A DNA stretch of 64,000 nucleotides. It comes from Albula goreensis. Lineage: Eukaryota; Chordata; Actinopteri; Albuliformes; Albulidae. The notes beneath the pieces are model-generated. The model was not told the DNA's origin and made no database searches. It saw only the letters and a program-made list of their open reading frames with translations. Made by a program: the position numbers and the translations under genes. The stretch's first letter is position 1. Each line of letters opens with the position of its first letter. Positions 9,666 through 63,460 of this stretch are shown here, one piece after another. Location: assembly GCA_022829145.1 (NCBI GenBank), contig CM040741.1, forward strand, positions 63,238,547 through 63,302,546, in the 5' to 3' direction.

Positions 9666-12400
9666 TGCTATTTCCCTCCCCCTTCCCCCCTCATCCCCTT
9701 CTCTGGCTGTTTGTCCATAAAGTTGAAGGAATGACCCAGTTCTCCTCTTCAGCCTGTGTCCAGGCATTTTTAAATCATACCTCAAAACATGCTTGTTTAA
9801 CTTAAGCCTCTATGAGGATTTAGTGATCTGTTAATTTTAGTTTGTTTATTTAAACATAGTGTTTACTTCTCATTTGTAGTCAATTGTCATATTTTCATTT
9901 CAGCTTCATTTAAAGCTTTGTTTTATTGTTGTATGTGTGGTCTTGCTGTTTTGCTCCACTAAGTTTTGCTACCTTATACATTGTGACATTGTGTAACAGA
10001 AAAAGGCACTTCACTGATGAACTAAAATCGTAAATGAATGATTATTACTTGGGTTCCTAGCTCAGGGATCTCCAAAATGGTGGTGGCTACGCAGGACTCA
10101 TGGTTAAACAGGTGTCAGGTTAAGGAATGTAATGTAGGGTCCGAAATGTATATGAGAAGCATGTTTCATTCCACCTTGTGGATGTTCACACTGGTAATTA
10201 TGAAACCAAAAACTCTACACTTGATGTGCATTTGGATTTTCCATTTGTTTAAAATACTAGCAATCCTGTTAACAGTAACTGGAAAGAATGTGTAGTAGCA
10301 GAGTACATAAAAGGATGGGTCACCAAAAGTTACTCAGTCACTGTATGGCATATGGGTTTGAAAAATGTGGAAACTCCTTTCTACAATATGTGTTGAAACA
10401 ATAGGATTGGTCATTTTATTTGCCTTTTGTCAACTCAGCAATAGTGAAATTACATCAGTGGCCCTATGCCATACACAGTAACTGTGAACAATTCTGCTAC
10501 TATTGCTGTCCTAGCACACCAATGAATATTCGGTTCTTTCAGTTTTGCCTTTCCGTTGTCAATAATCTCTACATTTTTGTAGATAAGGGGACGGTTGAGG
10601 CTGCAGATGTTTAAAGCTTATGAATCAACTTACAACGGGCATTTCGAGGTGTGTGTAAACTAGACGTTAATGCAGAAATGAATGCTAATGATTACTGTAA
10701 TCTTTGAATGCCTCAGGAGGTTAAAAAGCTTTCAGTTCATGCGGCCAAAGCTGGTGTAAGTTGATTTCAGGGTTATTGTAATTTGTCTTACTTACAAACT
10801 CACATAAGGGTGTTTTCCCGTTTGATTTCTGCAGTAGTTCTACTGAGCTGAGCATATATCTTTCATTCCCCCATTGGGAAGCTCACCACCAAAACACATG
10901 CTTCTGCTGAATACATTTGGGCCGGTGAAATGTCATCTTAGTGGGTATTTCTGACAGAGGCAGCAAAGACAAACAGTCCCATTGTATAATGTTCCATTGA
11001 CAGAGCATTATGTTTGACATTTTATTGCATTTCTGGAATTAAAAGCTTTTACTCGGTTTTGAAAAAAAGATATTTTCCTTGGCGACCAATCACAAATGCA
11101 TTTCCCACTACATGCACCTGTGTACCCAGGAGATGAATATATTCAGTGGGCTGAATGCTCCTGGCATTGTTCAGTGAAAATACAAGAACCAGGCTTTCAG
11201 CAGGAATCAAATCAATCTAAATATCTGATAAAATGCTAACCCAAAAATCTGAATAAATGATTGCATATTAAAAGAGACTTCAAGTTAAATGTCAATATTG
11301 CTTATACATGTTTAGTTAAAATTCAGAATAATTATCGCTGAATTTGCAATCAACAAATTCTGTACCAGCAACAGGATTTTTGTCAGTAACACCCTAATTG
11401 ATGTTAACTGTATGGGCTATAAGAGAATGAGAGAAAAACTGGTTGAGGAAATAAACACAAAAAGCAGTCGCTTTTCTTCATTACAGTCATAACAGACTTA
11501 ACCTGACAGTGGGGTTCCTTACCATTCAAGTCTATGTGTTCATTGTCATTCAAAAAGTCTATTCCTTGCCACCTGTGCCATTTCAGAACCTATAATGTGC
11601 TATGTGCTAAATCTGTCAAACAATGTTTCTGAAAACATACGTTTCTGAATCCAAACAGCCCAATTGTTTTTTTTAGTTACTTAACTAACATATTTTTGTC
11701 ACACATAGAGACTATTAAAAGTGTATGACCAGCTTGCATGTCTATAAGCATGGGGGAAAACGGCTCCAACAATCTGCGTGTGAGGAAAGACTTCCTCTCC
11801 ATTTTAAATATCCTGTATGTTACATTTTGTGCTGTATTGTGTTAATTTTGTCGGAGACCAAGGCTGTGTAATTTGCTGTAGGGACTCTTCAGCGTGGCAT
11901 ACATTGATGAGCCACTCTCTTGAATGCAAATGGAAAAGTGGCCTGGGTAGAAAATGACTCTCATTACTGCCAGGGTGCACTGAGACACACAGCACCATTC
12001 TCTTACTGTCTCTCGCGGTCAAAATTGAACCTCTAGAGAAATGATCTACTGTGCTCAGTTTCACTCAGGTGATAGTTGCCGGCAGTGCATACTATAGAAA
12101 TAAAAGCGTAATGTTATCTTATACATTTCTCACATGAATGAGGTGCAGCATATATGGGAGAGGTTGTACACATACACACACACACTCACAAATATATGAT
12201 TTGTAAAATCTATAGGTGATGTTAGTGAAAAAACAAATGGTAATTAGTTTCATTGTATTTTGTGATTTACCAAATGATTTCACTGTTCCTCCCCTGGGGG
12301 GAGGGGGCATGGAAGTATGCTACTAGCAGGAGGAGATAATAGAAATTCTTTACAGAAAAGCACATTCATGTCAATGAAGAGAAACAACAAAAGACAAGCT
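9666..12400. other. intergenic DNA between psd3 and the left-hand blocks
   Basis: AT-rich, mostly single-copy-looking. Contains no recognised exon, RNA gene or clean mobile element. Short frames at 10038-10295, 10420-10614, 11804-12064 and 12119-12310 have no support. Confidence 0.4.
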
Positions 12401-12409
12401 GAATTAAAT

Positions 12410-15400
12410 ACAGTATTTTATTTGCTGAATCCACCTACAGATTGTATACCATCAATGTTGTGTTACTAACCGGCGTGAAGGCGTAAGACACGCTCAGGAG
12501 CCGATGACATCACTTGACAACCAATAATGCAATCCTGGGCCTTTCAATAACACAGGGCAACAGTTAAAATTCAACAACATTTACACAGTTAGAGGATTGT
12601 ACAAGGTCACAGCTTGGAGAGATATTTCAATGCATACGTGTGTTTAAACAGAGCCGAACCGGAGGCTAAGGTGCGTTACTGTCTACTGTAGAACACTCAG
12701 AAGCAGGGACATGTAAAGATTCAGACACTCCCCATGTTTCCATCTCTCAAGAAAATAATTATGGGGTTCATTTTTGTTATTATTATTATTTTTTTTTTTT
12801 ATTTGGAGATACATTGGCAATAACGTTTAGAGTGAGCCTTGATTTTTCTGAGAAAATGTGACATTCCTGCAGTGTAAAATGGTGAACTGAAACCTGCATT
12901 GTGTATACAGGTAAGGCATCTATATAAGGGTGACTGATGGAGGGAGTTTTGCTGAGGAGGATGGGGAGAGGTGAAGTAAGAAAGAGAAAAAAACAAACAC
13001 TGCTTTCAACATGTTGCTAGAAGTTGGATTTAAACATATACAGACAACCAGATAGATAAATGTATATAGCCAGACAACCTTGCATCAAAACTTTAAATTA
13101 GTCAAGGACAAGAGTGGTCAGTTATTTGATGTTCCAGTCGAAATTAAGCTTTAGAAGTATAATTCAGCCCAAATGAGTAATCACCCCTTTCATTTTACTG
13201 ACAAGCTATGCTGTATCTATAATAGAAGACAAATGTGCAGCAGAATTTCACATAGATTTCATTCATAGAAATCCCCTCTCTCATCCCAACCCCCCAGCCC
13301 CACCAAAAAACCCCCCCAGCCAATTCAAATACACTAAAACAACAACAGCAGAACTATAAACATGTGATGACTACTATACTGTTCTACAACCCCTTCAAAT
13401 GTACACAACTGCACCATCACATAAATGTTTTGATCCACAAATCGGCTCAATTCAATGAAACGGGTAACTTCACATCTGGAGTGGCTGCGGGTGAAGGAGC
13501 AGGAGCAGGAATGACTACGCTTGATTGGCCTCTAAGGATATGCAATAATATGTTATCATTTTGGAACAACGTCCCTCTGTTAAAACACTCACAGGTTCCA
13601 GCTAGGACTAATGCACTGAAGATGTCATTTTAATATTTGAGGTGTACCAGGATTCAAAGGACTGTTGGAGCAAACTTCTAAGAGGATGCACACACTTTTC
13701 ATTTCACACACCACCATCACTCACTGTCACAGGGAAGGATGCTTGGGTCTAAGAGCACTGAGTTATTGGCTGTCAAATCATGGCCAGTAGGGGAACTTGT
13801 ACCACTAATATCGTACTTTTGAGTACTTCAATGCAAAAAAACAAAAAAAAAAAACAACAACAAAAAAACACTACCCATAATTCCCCAGACAAATTATATA
13901 ACAAGAGGGAGGATAGTCCAATGGATTCAGAGCTACGCATAAGGTAAGGGGTGAAGCACACAGAGCTGAAAGAGACAGTCAGAGCAAATGCAGTCATCGA
14001 GAAAACCAGATTGGTGATGCTACAAGTATTAAGCCATTTGTTTCAGATGCGTTTGTTTGGATTTGTCGGGGGATTTCCAAGACATCGGTTCACATGTGCT
14101 TTTGGATGGAGCACCAGTCTGTGAGTCCGTCACACTTACAGTGTCAACAGTACAAACAATGGGGTTTTTTTTTTTTTTAAAGTAAAAGCATCAGAGTGAG
14201 CTAGTCTAATCGGTATTCCTATCTTAATATTCATATCTTATTAATCAAAATCAATCTGTAGCATTAAATGGTGTCAGAAAAAGCAACACGTTTTATTTTA
14301 AACGACAGAACAATTCTTATTGTTTTTCTTAAAAGTACTATAAAACAATAACAATTAAAAAGGTTAATCATATTCAAATTCTAGTTAAAATATGTAAAAT
14401 GACACAAACTTTGATATGGAAATAAAAATTGTTCTTTCTGAGTTTGCTTGTTGTTATCAACAGACAAGTTACCACAATGTGAAATCTTTCTTCATCATCA
14501 CCATTTAGAAAAGGAGCTTCTGGGCAGTGAGAATCTTTTGTAATTATGAGGCATAACAAAAAGACCATCTGCGTGTGAAGAAGTACTTACGTTTTGAAAG
14601 GTAACAAAAAATGGTGGCTTCTGGCCAGCTGCAATGAGTATAATAGATAAGTGTATGCCGAATTTACCGTATCCATATGTTTGTTCCTGCATTTTGGAAA
14701 TGGATGGAAAAAAAGCAAAAAGAAGAAGTTTTTGAAGGAAGTGTAGGGAGGGAATTTATTGTCTGATAAAATGCACAGATTGGTTTTTTTTTCCATTGTT
14801 AGTGCTATCTGTGATGACCGCCTGTGAAGGATGTTACAGGTTCAATAACAACAGCTTTAGGAAAGGCAATAATTGCAACTTTAAATGTTACAACACTGTA
14901 AATAGTTTCCTCAAAGGAAACCTTGTCATCAAACGATCGAACTATAACAGCAAAAAACTAATCGAACCACTGAAAAACAAACTAGGACAACATTACGAGT
15001 TGAGCTGAGAGAACCGTACATTCAGCTCGGTACCTTCAATGAAACTAACGTACGTTTAGATCAGCCTTAAAAACCTGTGAAGTCAGTAAAGAAACTCATA
15101 AGTCTACCCCTTATAAAGCTCTCTGAAATATTCAAAAGAACTCATTTATAAAGTGCACTATAAATACTAATTCGATCTTTACAACAATACAGTTATCAAA
15201 TTAGAATTCAAAATCCAAATACATGAAGATTATAAAAGACACAGAAAAGGAGCATTGGCATGTACACTACTGAAGAAGCATAAATACATCCTTCGCCTTC
15301 ATGAAGACAAAATAAATGGCTCAGCTACAAAGACTGTTTCTCCTAGGTTTTTCATGTCAACGTCATACTGCAGTCTGAATCTTTCAAAGTTAACAGTACT

Positions 15401-16440
15401 GTGGATGTAACTGAACTTAACACACTGGAATACACTGGACAGATATCTGAAATAGTCCCTTACTGATATAGAAACTTATACTTAGTTTCAGTACAGACCT
15501 CATCTAATGTAACATGCTTGTACAATTTAATAAATGGTTAAGTTAGGCTTATAATTTGGGTTGTCCTAAATGTCTGTTGGTTCAGAAGCGAAGCAAGGAA
15601 GTTCTAACATCTTTAAAAGCATTAAAACTTTTAACTAAAACAATGCATCAAGTCCCATTATTTACACCTAGATGCATCGTTAATGTGAGGAAAGAAAGAA
15701 ATCGAAGAGAAAATAACCCTCTAGATGAGCACTTGTGAGTTCTATGGAGGAAAAGCAGGGAAAAAAACTGGAGGCTTCAAAAGCAACCTGCCTGTTCTCA
15801 CTGTAAGCCATATTTGTCCACATAAATATTACCATCAAAGTATGTGACTGCTTAAATGTCACCAACATACACTTAAAACTACATATTAAAATAACAAGTT
15901 AAATTCCAAAGGAGACTATCTCTATATCTCTATTCAATATTTACATGTACAGAGGCTGGTCAGGGATCTTCCACTGAATTGGAGAGAAGAAAATATAATT
16001 TTTCTCCCTCTTGACTGAAAGGCAAAGAAAGTATTGTTGTGATACAGATCTGACGGTATAGCGAGATCGAGTAAAGTGACAAGGAGTCAAACGCCTCACA
16101 ACAAAATTTTACGCTTTATAACGATAACGACAGCAACAGCAACGTCAACGACATCGAAATCAAAGGACCACAAATACGTAAGATGGTGTTCCTTACCAAA
16201 AAAAAAAAAAAAAAAAAAAGAAACAGAACAAAAACATGAACAGAACAAAACAAAAACCGAAAAAGAAAACGCTTACACAAGCACCAGTCAGTCTAGGAAG
16301 GACGGTTACCTATCATTTACAGTTTACACAACTGTTTCTGTTGCAACAGTAGGCTGATAAATAAATTACATGAAACATATTCACACGCTGTGCCTGGAGG
16401 GCCCATTCCATGTTTCTTAGGGGGGCGGAGCGAAAGCTTC
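12410..16440 (-). other. psd3: probable psd3 3' UTR
   Basis: Sequence downstream of the psd3 stop. It has no competing exon and lacks the dispersed repeats that fill the psd3 introns. Mammalian psd family genes often have multi-kilobase 3' UTRs (general knowledge). Includes simple runs at about 12788-12800, 13835-13870 and 16199-16219. The true end is not determinable without transcripts. Confidence 0.4.
12417..12422 (-). promoter_or_regulatory. psd3: candidate distal polyadenylation signal of psd3
   Basis: TTTATT on the plus strand reads AATAAA on the minus strand. It lies about 4.0 kb past the psd3 stop codon. TTTATT also occurs nearer the stop (for example near 14290 and 14751), so alternative polyadenylation is possible. 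Confidence 0.3.
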
Positions 16441-58404
<41,964 letters not shown>

Positions 58405-58753
58405 CTCCGCACGCCGAGGCGAGACGAGGCAAGGCAAGCCGATCCGCGAACGCTAAGTGTGCGCGCGGGAAAAAGGAGGGTAAGTATGTGCGAGGATCTA
58501 CGCTGCTGCTGCTGCCGCCGCTGTCCCAGCCCCACTGCTGTCAGAAAGCCCTGTGGAGGGGGTGGTGGTAGTGTGGGGGGGCAAGAGAGAGTGAGCGCTG
58601 GTAGTCTGGCTGTAGCTACGGCGATCTCACGGAACACGCTTCCACTGCCTTCACAGACCCACAGCTGCCTTCTCCAGCATCGCCACGCTACTGTTTTTCT
58701 GATTCAGACTGATAGTTCCAGTGGAAGCCTCACGTCAGTGACTGTGAGTAACA

Positions 58754-58762
58754 GAGAGAGTG

Positions 58763-58794
<32 letters not shown>

Positions 58795-58815
58795 AGAGGA
58801 GGAGGAGGAGGAGGA
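58754..58815. repeat. (GA)n and GGA-rich simple repeat
   Basis: GA dinucleotides grading into GGAGAGGGAGAGAGGAGGAG, about 350-410 bp upstream of the alternative ATG on the transcribed strand. Confidence 0.85.
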
Positions 58816-58819
58816 TGCA

Positions 58820-58866
58820 TGCACCACCCACCCCCCACCCCCACCCCCAAACCCACCCACCCCCAG
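58820..58866 (-). other. strong potential G-quadruplex on the psd3 sense strand
   Basis: Plus strand ccacccaccccccacccc continuing through four more C-runs. The minus strand therefore has at least seven G-runs of three to six. It lies about 420-460 bp upstream of the alternative ATG. Confidence 0.6.
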
Positions 58867-59260
58867 CTCAGAAAAGAGCCAATAGCGTGGACTGATTCAT
58901 TTATATTCCAAATAGCAACACTCTGGCTCTTGTGATGCCGAGAGCGGAGCTCATTAATGTCTGCAGTGCGAGAGCGCAGATGAAAAGGCAGAGGGGAGCT
59001 GTGAGATGGCAGGGTGGACAGGAGCTGAATTAGGAGGGGACAGGTGCAGACCAGGAGCTCTGCCCCTCCGAGTAGCCCGGGTCGGGAGAGATCACACCCC
59101 CCGAGACGTAGCACTGACGGGCGCGCGGGGAGCGTTTCGGTCATCTGGCGGAAAACACTTAGAAACATGCGCTTCCACCTCAGTGCCAGAGCAGGCTGGA
59201 CTAAGCGACTGTCTGCTGAGGGGTGTAGAGAGACTGAGCGGTGTGAAAACAGGTCATAAG

Positions 59261-61200
59261 GATCTTCGGAGAAGAGACCCACTATGGTATAAAACACACA
59301 GACACACTCATAAACACATACACACACACGCAGAAACACACAGAAATGCATGCACATCTAAAAACAAGTGTGCGTGCACGCACACAAAAATCCAAATGCA
59401 CACACAAACCAACTAGCACACTTTAACTTTCACGTGCTAAAGCTGATGAGCACACAAACATGTTACTGACAGCTCACATTAGCCAAATTCCCCCAAAATA
59501 CACACACTCCTCTGCATTACACACTTGAAGAATCTGATTATAAACCCTTACGAGCAACATATACACACAGCAGATATAAATGCATACATATTTATGCAAG
59601 TTAAAACTGTTTTGATTATGGTTTTGTGTTCAAGTGCCATGACTGATTACAGCACTAACTGGGTTCCCTATTTCTTTGGCTCAGTTTACCTTACACCTAC
59701 AATTACTCAAAACAGCTCTGAAATCATGTTCACCACTGCGGTTTTTTCATGTGCACCTGCAACCTAAATAGTAATAAAAAAAAAAAAAAAAAAAAACATC
59801 TTCTGAGAGCAGCAAGCAATAGGGAGGTGACTGAATACGGTCAACCTCTGACATTTAAAAAAAAAAAAAACACATACATGAAACATGGATATATGTTAAT
59901 AAGTTGCACATGAAATAAATGGCCTTTTATTTTGTTCTCTGCTTTGCAATTGATCGCTGGTTTGGCATTTGCAATGATAATCTACTGCTGCACAAATTGG
60001 GGCAAACTAGAAACACAACTTTATAAAAGTAGCAACTGCTGATGTTAGGATCACATGCTGGAACACTGAAACCCCTGAGCAGAACATGAATTGAAAAGCA
60101 ACTTTAGTGCCACAGAAAATATATAAAAAAAAAAAAAAAAAAAAACTGTACCAGGAGCCTCGGTACCCTTCAACTTTGACCCTGCGGAATCAAAAAATCC
60201 CAAAGCACATTCTGGAAGATGGTGAGGACAAAGTGCTCCAGCTCGATCAAAGCCTAGGTTACCGGCCATGCCACTGACCCAAAAAAACCTTTTTTTTTTT
60301 TTTTTTTGAAGGTAAGGAATGAAAGGCCAAAGAACAACAGCCTAAATCCTTAATTTCCCCCCCTTTCAACTTCACGGGCATTGAGCAGAAAATGGAAATC
60401 CATAAGGTCAAGCCTGTAAATACAACACTGAAGGACCACTCCTCTAACGCCGCACAATAACACCACTCAGATTATTGGACCGCTGTGGTCGTGATAACTC
60501 CTCCTTGACAGATTTTTCAGAGAGGACAATAACTGGAGAGCTTCAAAATCTTCAAGGTTGTTGAGTCCTATAGCCACTGAGCTTGGGCAGGTGTCACTTC
60601 CTCAATGCCAGCCTATTCAGGACACTCAAAAGCTCTCAGACACTTTCCTGATAACTGTTAAAGACTACAATTATTTGAAAAATTAGTTAAGTACACTCAG
60701 AAGAAGAAAAAAAAAAGAAATATATACATACTTGATCTCTTTCAGGCACCTACCAACCAGGTGTAATGAAGTACTACAGACCATAGCAGAAAGGAGATGG
60801 TTCTTGCCAATATCACCATGGCATCTATACAGGTGGAAAGCTCTTCATGCCTCCATGAAACAGAAAGCAGTTGTATTTTTAAAAAAAATTATTTCATCCT
60901 TACAGAGAATTTAATTCTGTTTTTCAGAGACGACCTACAGAAATCTAAGTGGATGGGGAATATGAATGGCTATGTTGAAAATGAGATGTACTGGATAGCC
61001 AGAGGCGTAAGCCAGTTTTTGTGTTAAAATTTTAACCAGGTCACCGGTATTAACACACCTGCTCGTTTGAAAAGTGCTATACCTTCAAGTCCTATACCTT
61101 CAATTACTGTAGTGAGCCTAGACCACAGCTGAACATTTCATCTGAAGGCTGGCACCTTCTGTTCCACAGTGATCCCATCACTGCGCTGGGGCACTGGAGT
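59261..61200. other. DNA upstream of the short psd3 isoform, no exon seen
   Basis: Within the expected intron of full-length psd3. CA-rich degenerate repeat (59298-59410), A-runs near 59779-59798, 59858-59872, 60124-60145, a T-run near 60290-60307. No Sec7-domain peptide found in any frame. Confidence 0.5.
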
Positions 61201-61222
61201 TCCATTTGGTCCAGAGGAAAGA

Positions 61223-61236
61223 GCGCCCCCTACTGG
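61223..61236 (-). promoter_or_regulatory. candidate CTCF site
   Basis: Plus strand GCGCCCCCTACTGG; minus strand CCAGTAGGGGGCGC, a near-perfect match to the vertebrate CTCF core (CCASYAGRKGGCRS). Sits about 2.8 kb upstream of the alternative psd3 promoter. Binding is inferred. Confidence 0.4.
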
Positions 61237-62250
61237 CTCATTGTCACCTCTTCCAACAAAAACATGTCTTTGCTTGGAGTTCTCCAATCCCAGCACAAAC
61301 CAAGCCACTTATCTCAAAGCTGTACCTATACAGAGAGATGACCAGTATACCTAAAGCCAGGTGGTGAAATAAAAACAAGAATAAACAAAAAACCTTTTTT
61401 TCTGATAACAGAAAATAATACTTCTTGGTGGAGAGTGGCTCTGTGTTGATATGTGGCTCCCCAAATGGTATGTCTTGAAGGCCTTACTTTACCTCCCTAA
61501 CAGAGAGAAAGATCGCCTCTTATAAGACCCTGATCTCTCTCTGGAGCATATCCAGAGCAGCCTGTTTTGACCTGTTTTTTTTTTTTTTTTTTTCATAAGC
61601 ATAGAAAACACAGCAGAAACCAAGATGCTCTCAGTGTCTCTGAGGTTTATGAGGAGCTCCTCCCTGCTTAGTGTTGTCCTCAGGGCTGGATCAGCGCCAT
61701 GCCCTGCTGCCTGGCAGCCAGAACCACTACTCTGCTCACTGTCCAATTACTCCAGAGTGCCTCTGCAGCCCAGACCACCTTCCCATGCTCCTCTCTGCCA
61801 GACCCCTGTAACGAGCCCCTCACCTACAGACAAGGGGTCCACTGGGCGTGCTCCATCATAAAGGGGCGACCTTATTATACCTTATAATCCTTTAAGGGAC
61901 CCTGCTGGGCAACTGGGGGCCCGCCAGCGCCCCCTTTAAATTTCAGAACTCAAAAACAGGTGGTGAGGCCAGGGGCTATAGGACCACTCTAAATTATGCA
62001 ACGACTTGGCCTCAGCGCATGGAAGAATCAGAGCCTGTGTTGGTATTTGAGTTCAGACAACAGCAACGAGAAACCTCTTTTCACAGCATTTGCGGTTTTG
62101 TGTATCTGTTCAGCAGACTCCTATCTGGAGTGACTTGAAATTCAAATGCGTACAGTTAGGTAAGGTCGACACCAGTAAAGGCACAATAACTGAGTCACAC
62201 AATTAAACCGATGCCTGACTGTTAACCAAAAAAAAAAAAAAAAAACTTTT

Positions 62251-62316
62251 TCCGATGCGGTTACAATCATACGTCATACACTGTCCGATGCGGTTACAAT
62301 CATATGTCATACATAA
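62251..62316. repeat. 33-bp tandem duplication
   Basis: TCCGATGCGGTTACAATCAT begins at 62251 and again at 62284. The two units differ at few positions, including ACGTCA versus ATGTCA, a CpG-to-TpG change. Recent by its low divergence. Confidence 0.9.
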
Positions 62317-62699
62317 GTACCACACCGAAATACTAACACAAGGCAACTCTAAAATAGTTGTTTATGAATAAACGTCAGGTGTAAAAGAAGTGTCTGGAGA
62401 GCAGAGGAGCCGTTTTTCTTAAATAGCCTTTTATTAGAGCCCTGGCCTCCTTCTGCACAGCTGTGCTGCCGTAGTTAAAATGCCTCCGCTGTAGCGGGCT
62501 GACACCTGACACTGCATAAGGCATGCATCACACCCCCTGCTGTCACCCACTCCGGTCTCCCGGTAACTCTCAGAGTCTCAAGCCCGGGCGCTTGGCTCGG
62601 TCTCTGTGCAGTCCAGGCTTCCCGCAGAACTGATTAGTGCTAGCAGATTTCTGATGGTGGATTTGGGTGGATTAGGAGGTTTATCATTTCGCACACCCC

Positions 62700-62728
62700 T
62701 GTCTCTCTCTCTCTCACTCTCTCTCTCA
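62700..62728. repeat. (CT)n microsatellite
   Basis: gtctctctctctctcactctctctctc on the plus strand. Confidence 0.85.
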
Positions 62729-63105
62729 TTGTGGGCTCTGTCAAAACCAGTGGCTGGCCATTGGTTTAGTAGCAAAGCACATTCCCAGAAGTCGGGAAGA
62801 GTTACATGACACAGAAGTGAGGTATTAGTTAGACTCATAGCTAGGAGGATGATCAGACTCACAGATCAGCCTAATTTCGACTGCTGTTCTCTCTCCATGG
62901 ATGTAGCATGTACGACAACACAATCACCCCAGTGGTGGCATCATTTGTCAGGCTCATAACTCGGTTGAGTTTCTCACTCAAATGGCACGGTCCACACAGC
63001 CCTATAAGACCAACCCTGACCCTTACTGAACATTTCAATGAGAGTTTAACCTTAACAGAGCAGAGGCTACAATTATTGAGCCAGGTTAATGCTTCTGCTT
63101 CCACT

Positions 63106-63452
63106 TAGAGCTGCAACGATTAGTCGATTAATTGATTAGTTGATCGAAAGAAAACTATATTTTGATAATCGATTCATCATTTCAGTCATTTTTGAAGCAA
63201 AAATGCCAAAAATGTGATGGTTTTAAGTTGTCACATGTGGAAATGTTCTGCTTTGCTTGGTCTTACATTACAGCCAATTGAATATTTTGGGGTTTTGGAC
63301 TGTTGGTCAGACAACACAAGACATTAAATGATGTCAACTCTAGGAAACTGTAATGGGCAGTTTTCACTGTTTTATACACCACACAATTAATTGATTAATT
63401 GAGAAAATAATCAGCAGATTAACTGATAATGAAAAAAGTAGCTGCAGCCCTA
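63106..63452. mobile_element. non-autonomous hAT element with intact 8-bp target duplication
   Basis: Flanked by the identical octamer CTTCCACT at 63098-63105 and 63453-63460. Ends are inverted repeats: left TAGAGCTGCAACGATTAG, right (reverse complement) TAGGGCTGCAGCTAC. Subterminal regions are rich in GATTAATTGATTA-like motifs on both sides. The 8-bp duplication and short TIRs indicate the hAT superfamily. 347 bp, no coding capacity. Widespread fish type (agggctgcaac...). Confidence 0.85.
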
Positions 63453-63460
63453 CTTCCACT

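Larger units (their letters stand above)
61237..63105. other. unassigned DNA with simple repeats
   Basis: T-run at 61577-61593, A-run at 62228-62245, a 33-bp tandem duplication (62251-62316) and (CT)n (62700-62728). Frames at 61489-61887 and 62578-63108 have no domain or splice context. Confidence 0.4.

Noticed and set aside
58704-59357. 217-codon minus-strand frame upstream of the psd3 alternative exon
   Set aside because: Runs through (GA)n and C-rich repeats (Ser/Leu and Pro runs), with no domain; it is explained by low complexity and CpG richness.
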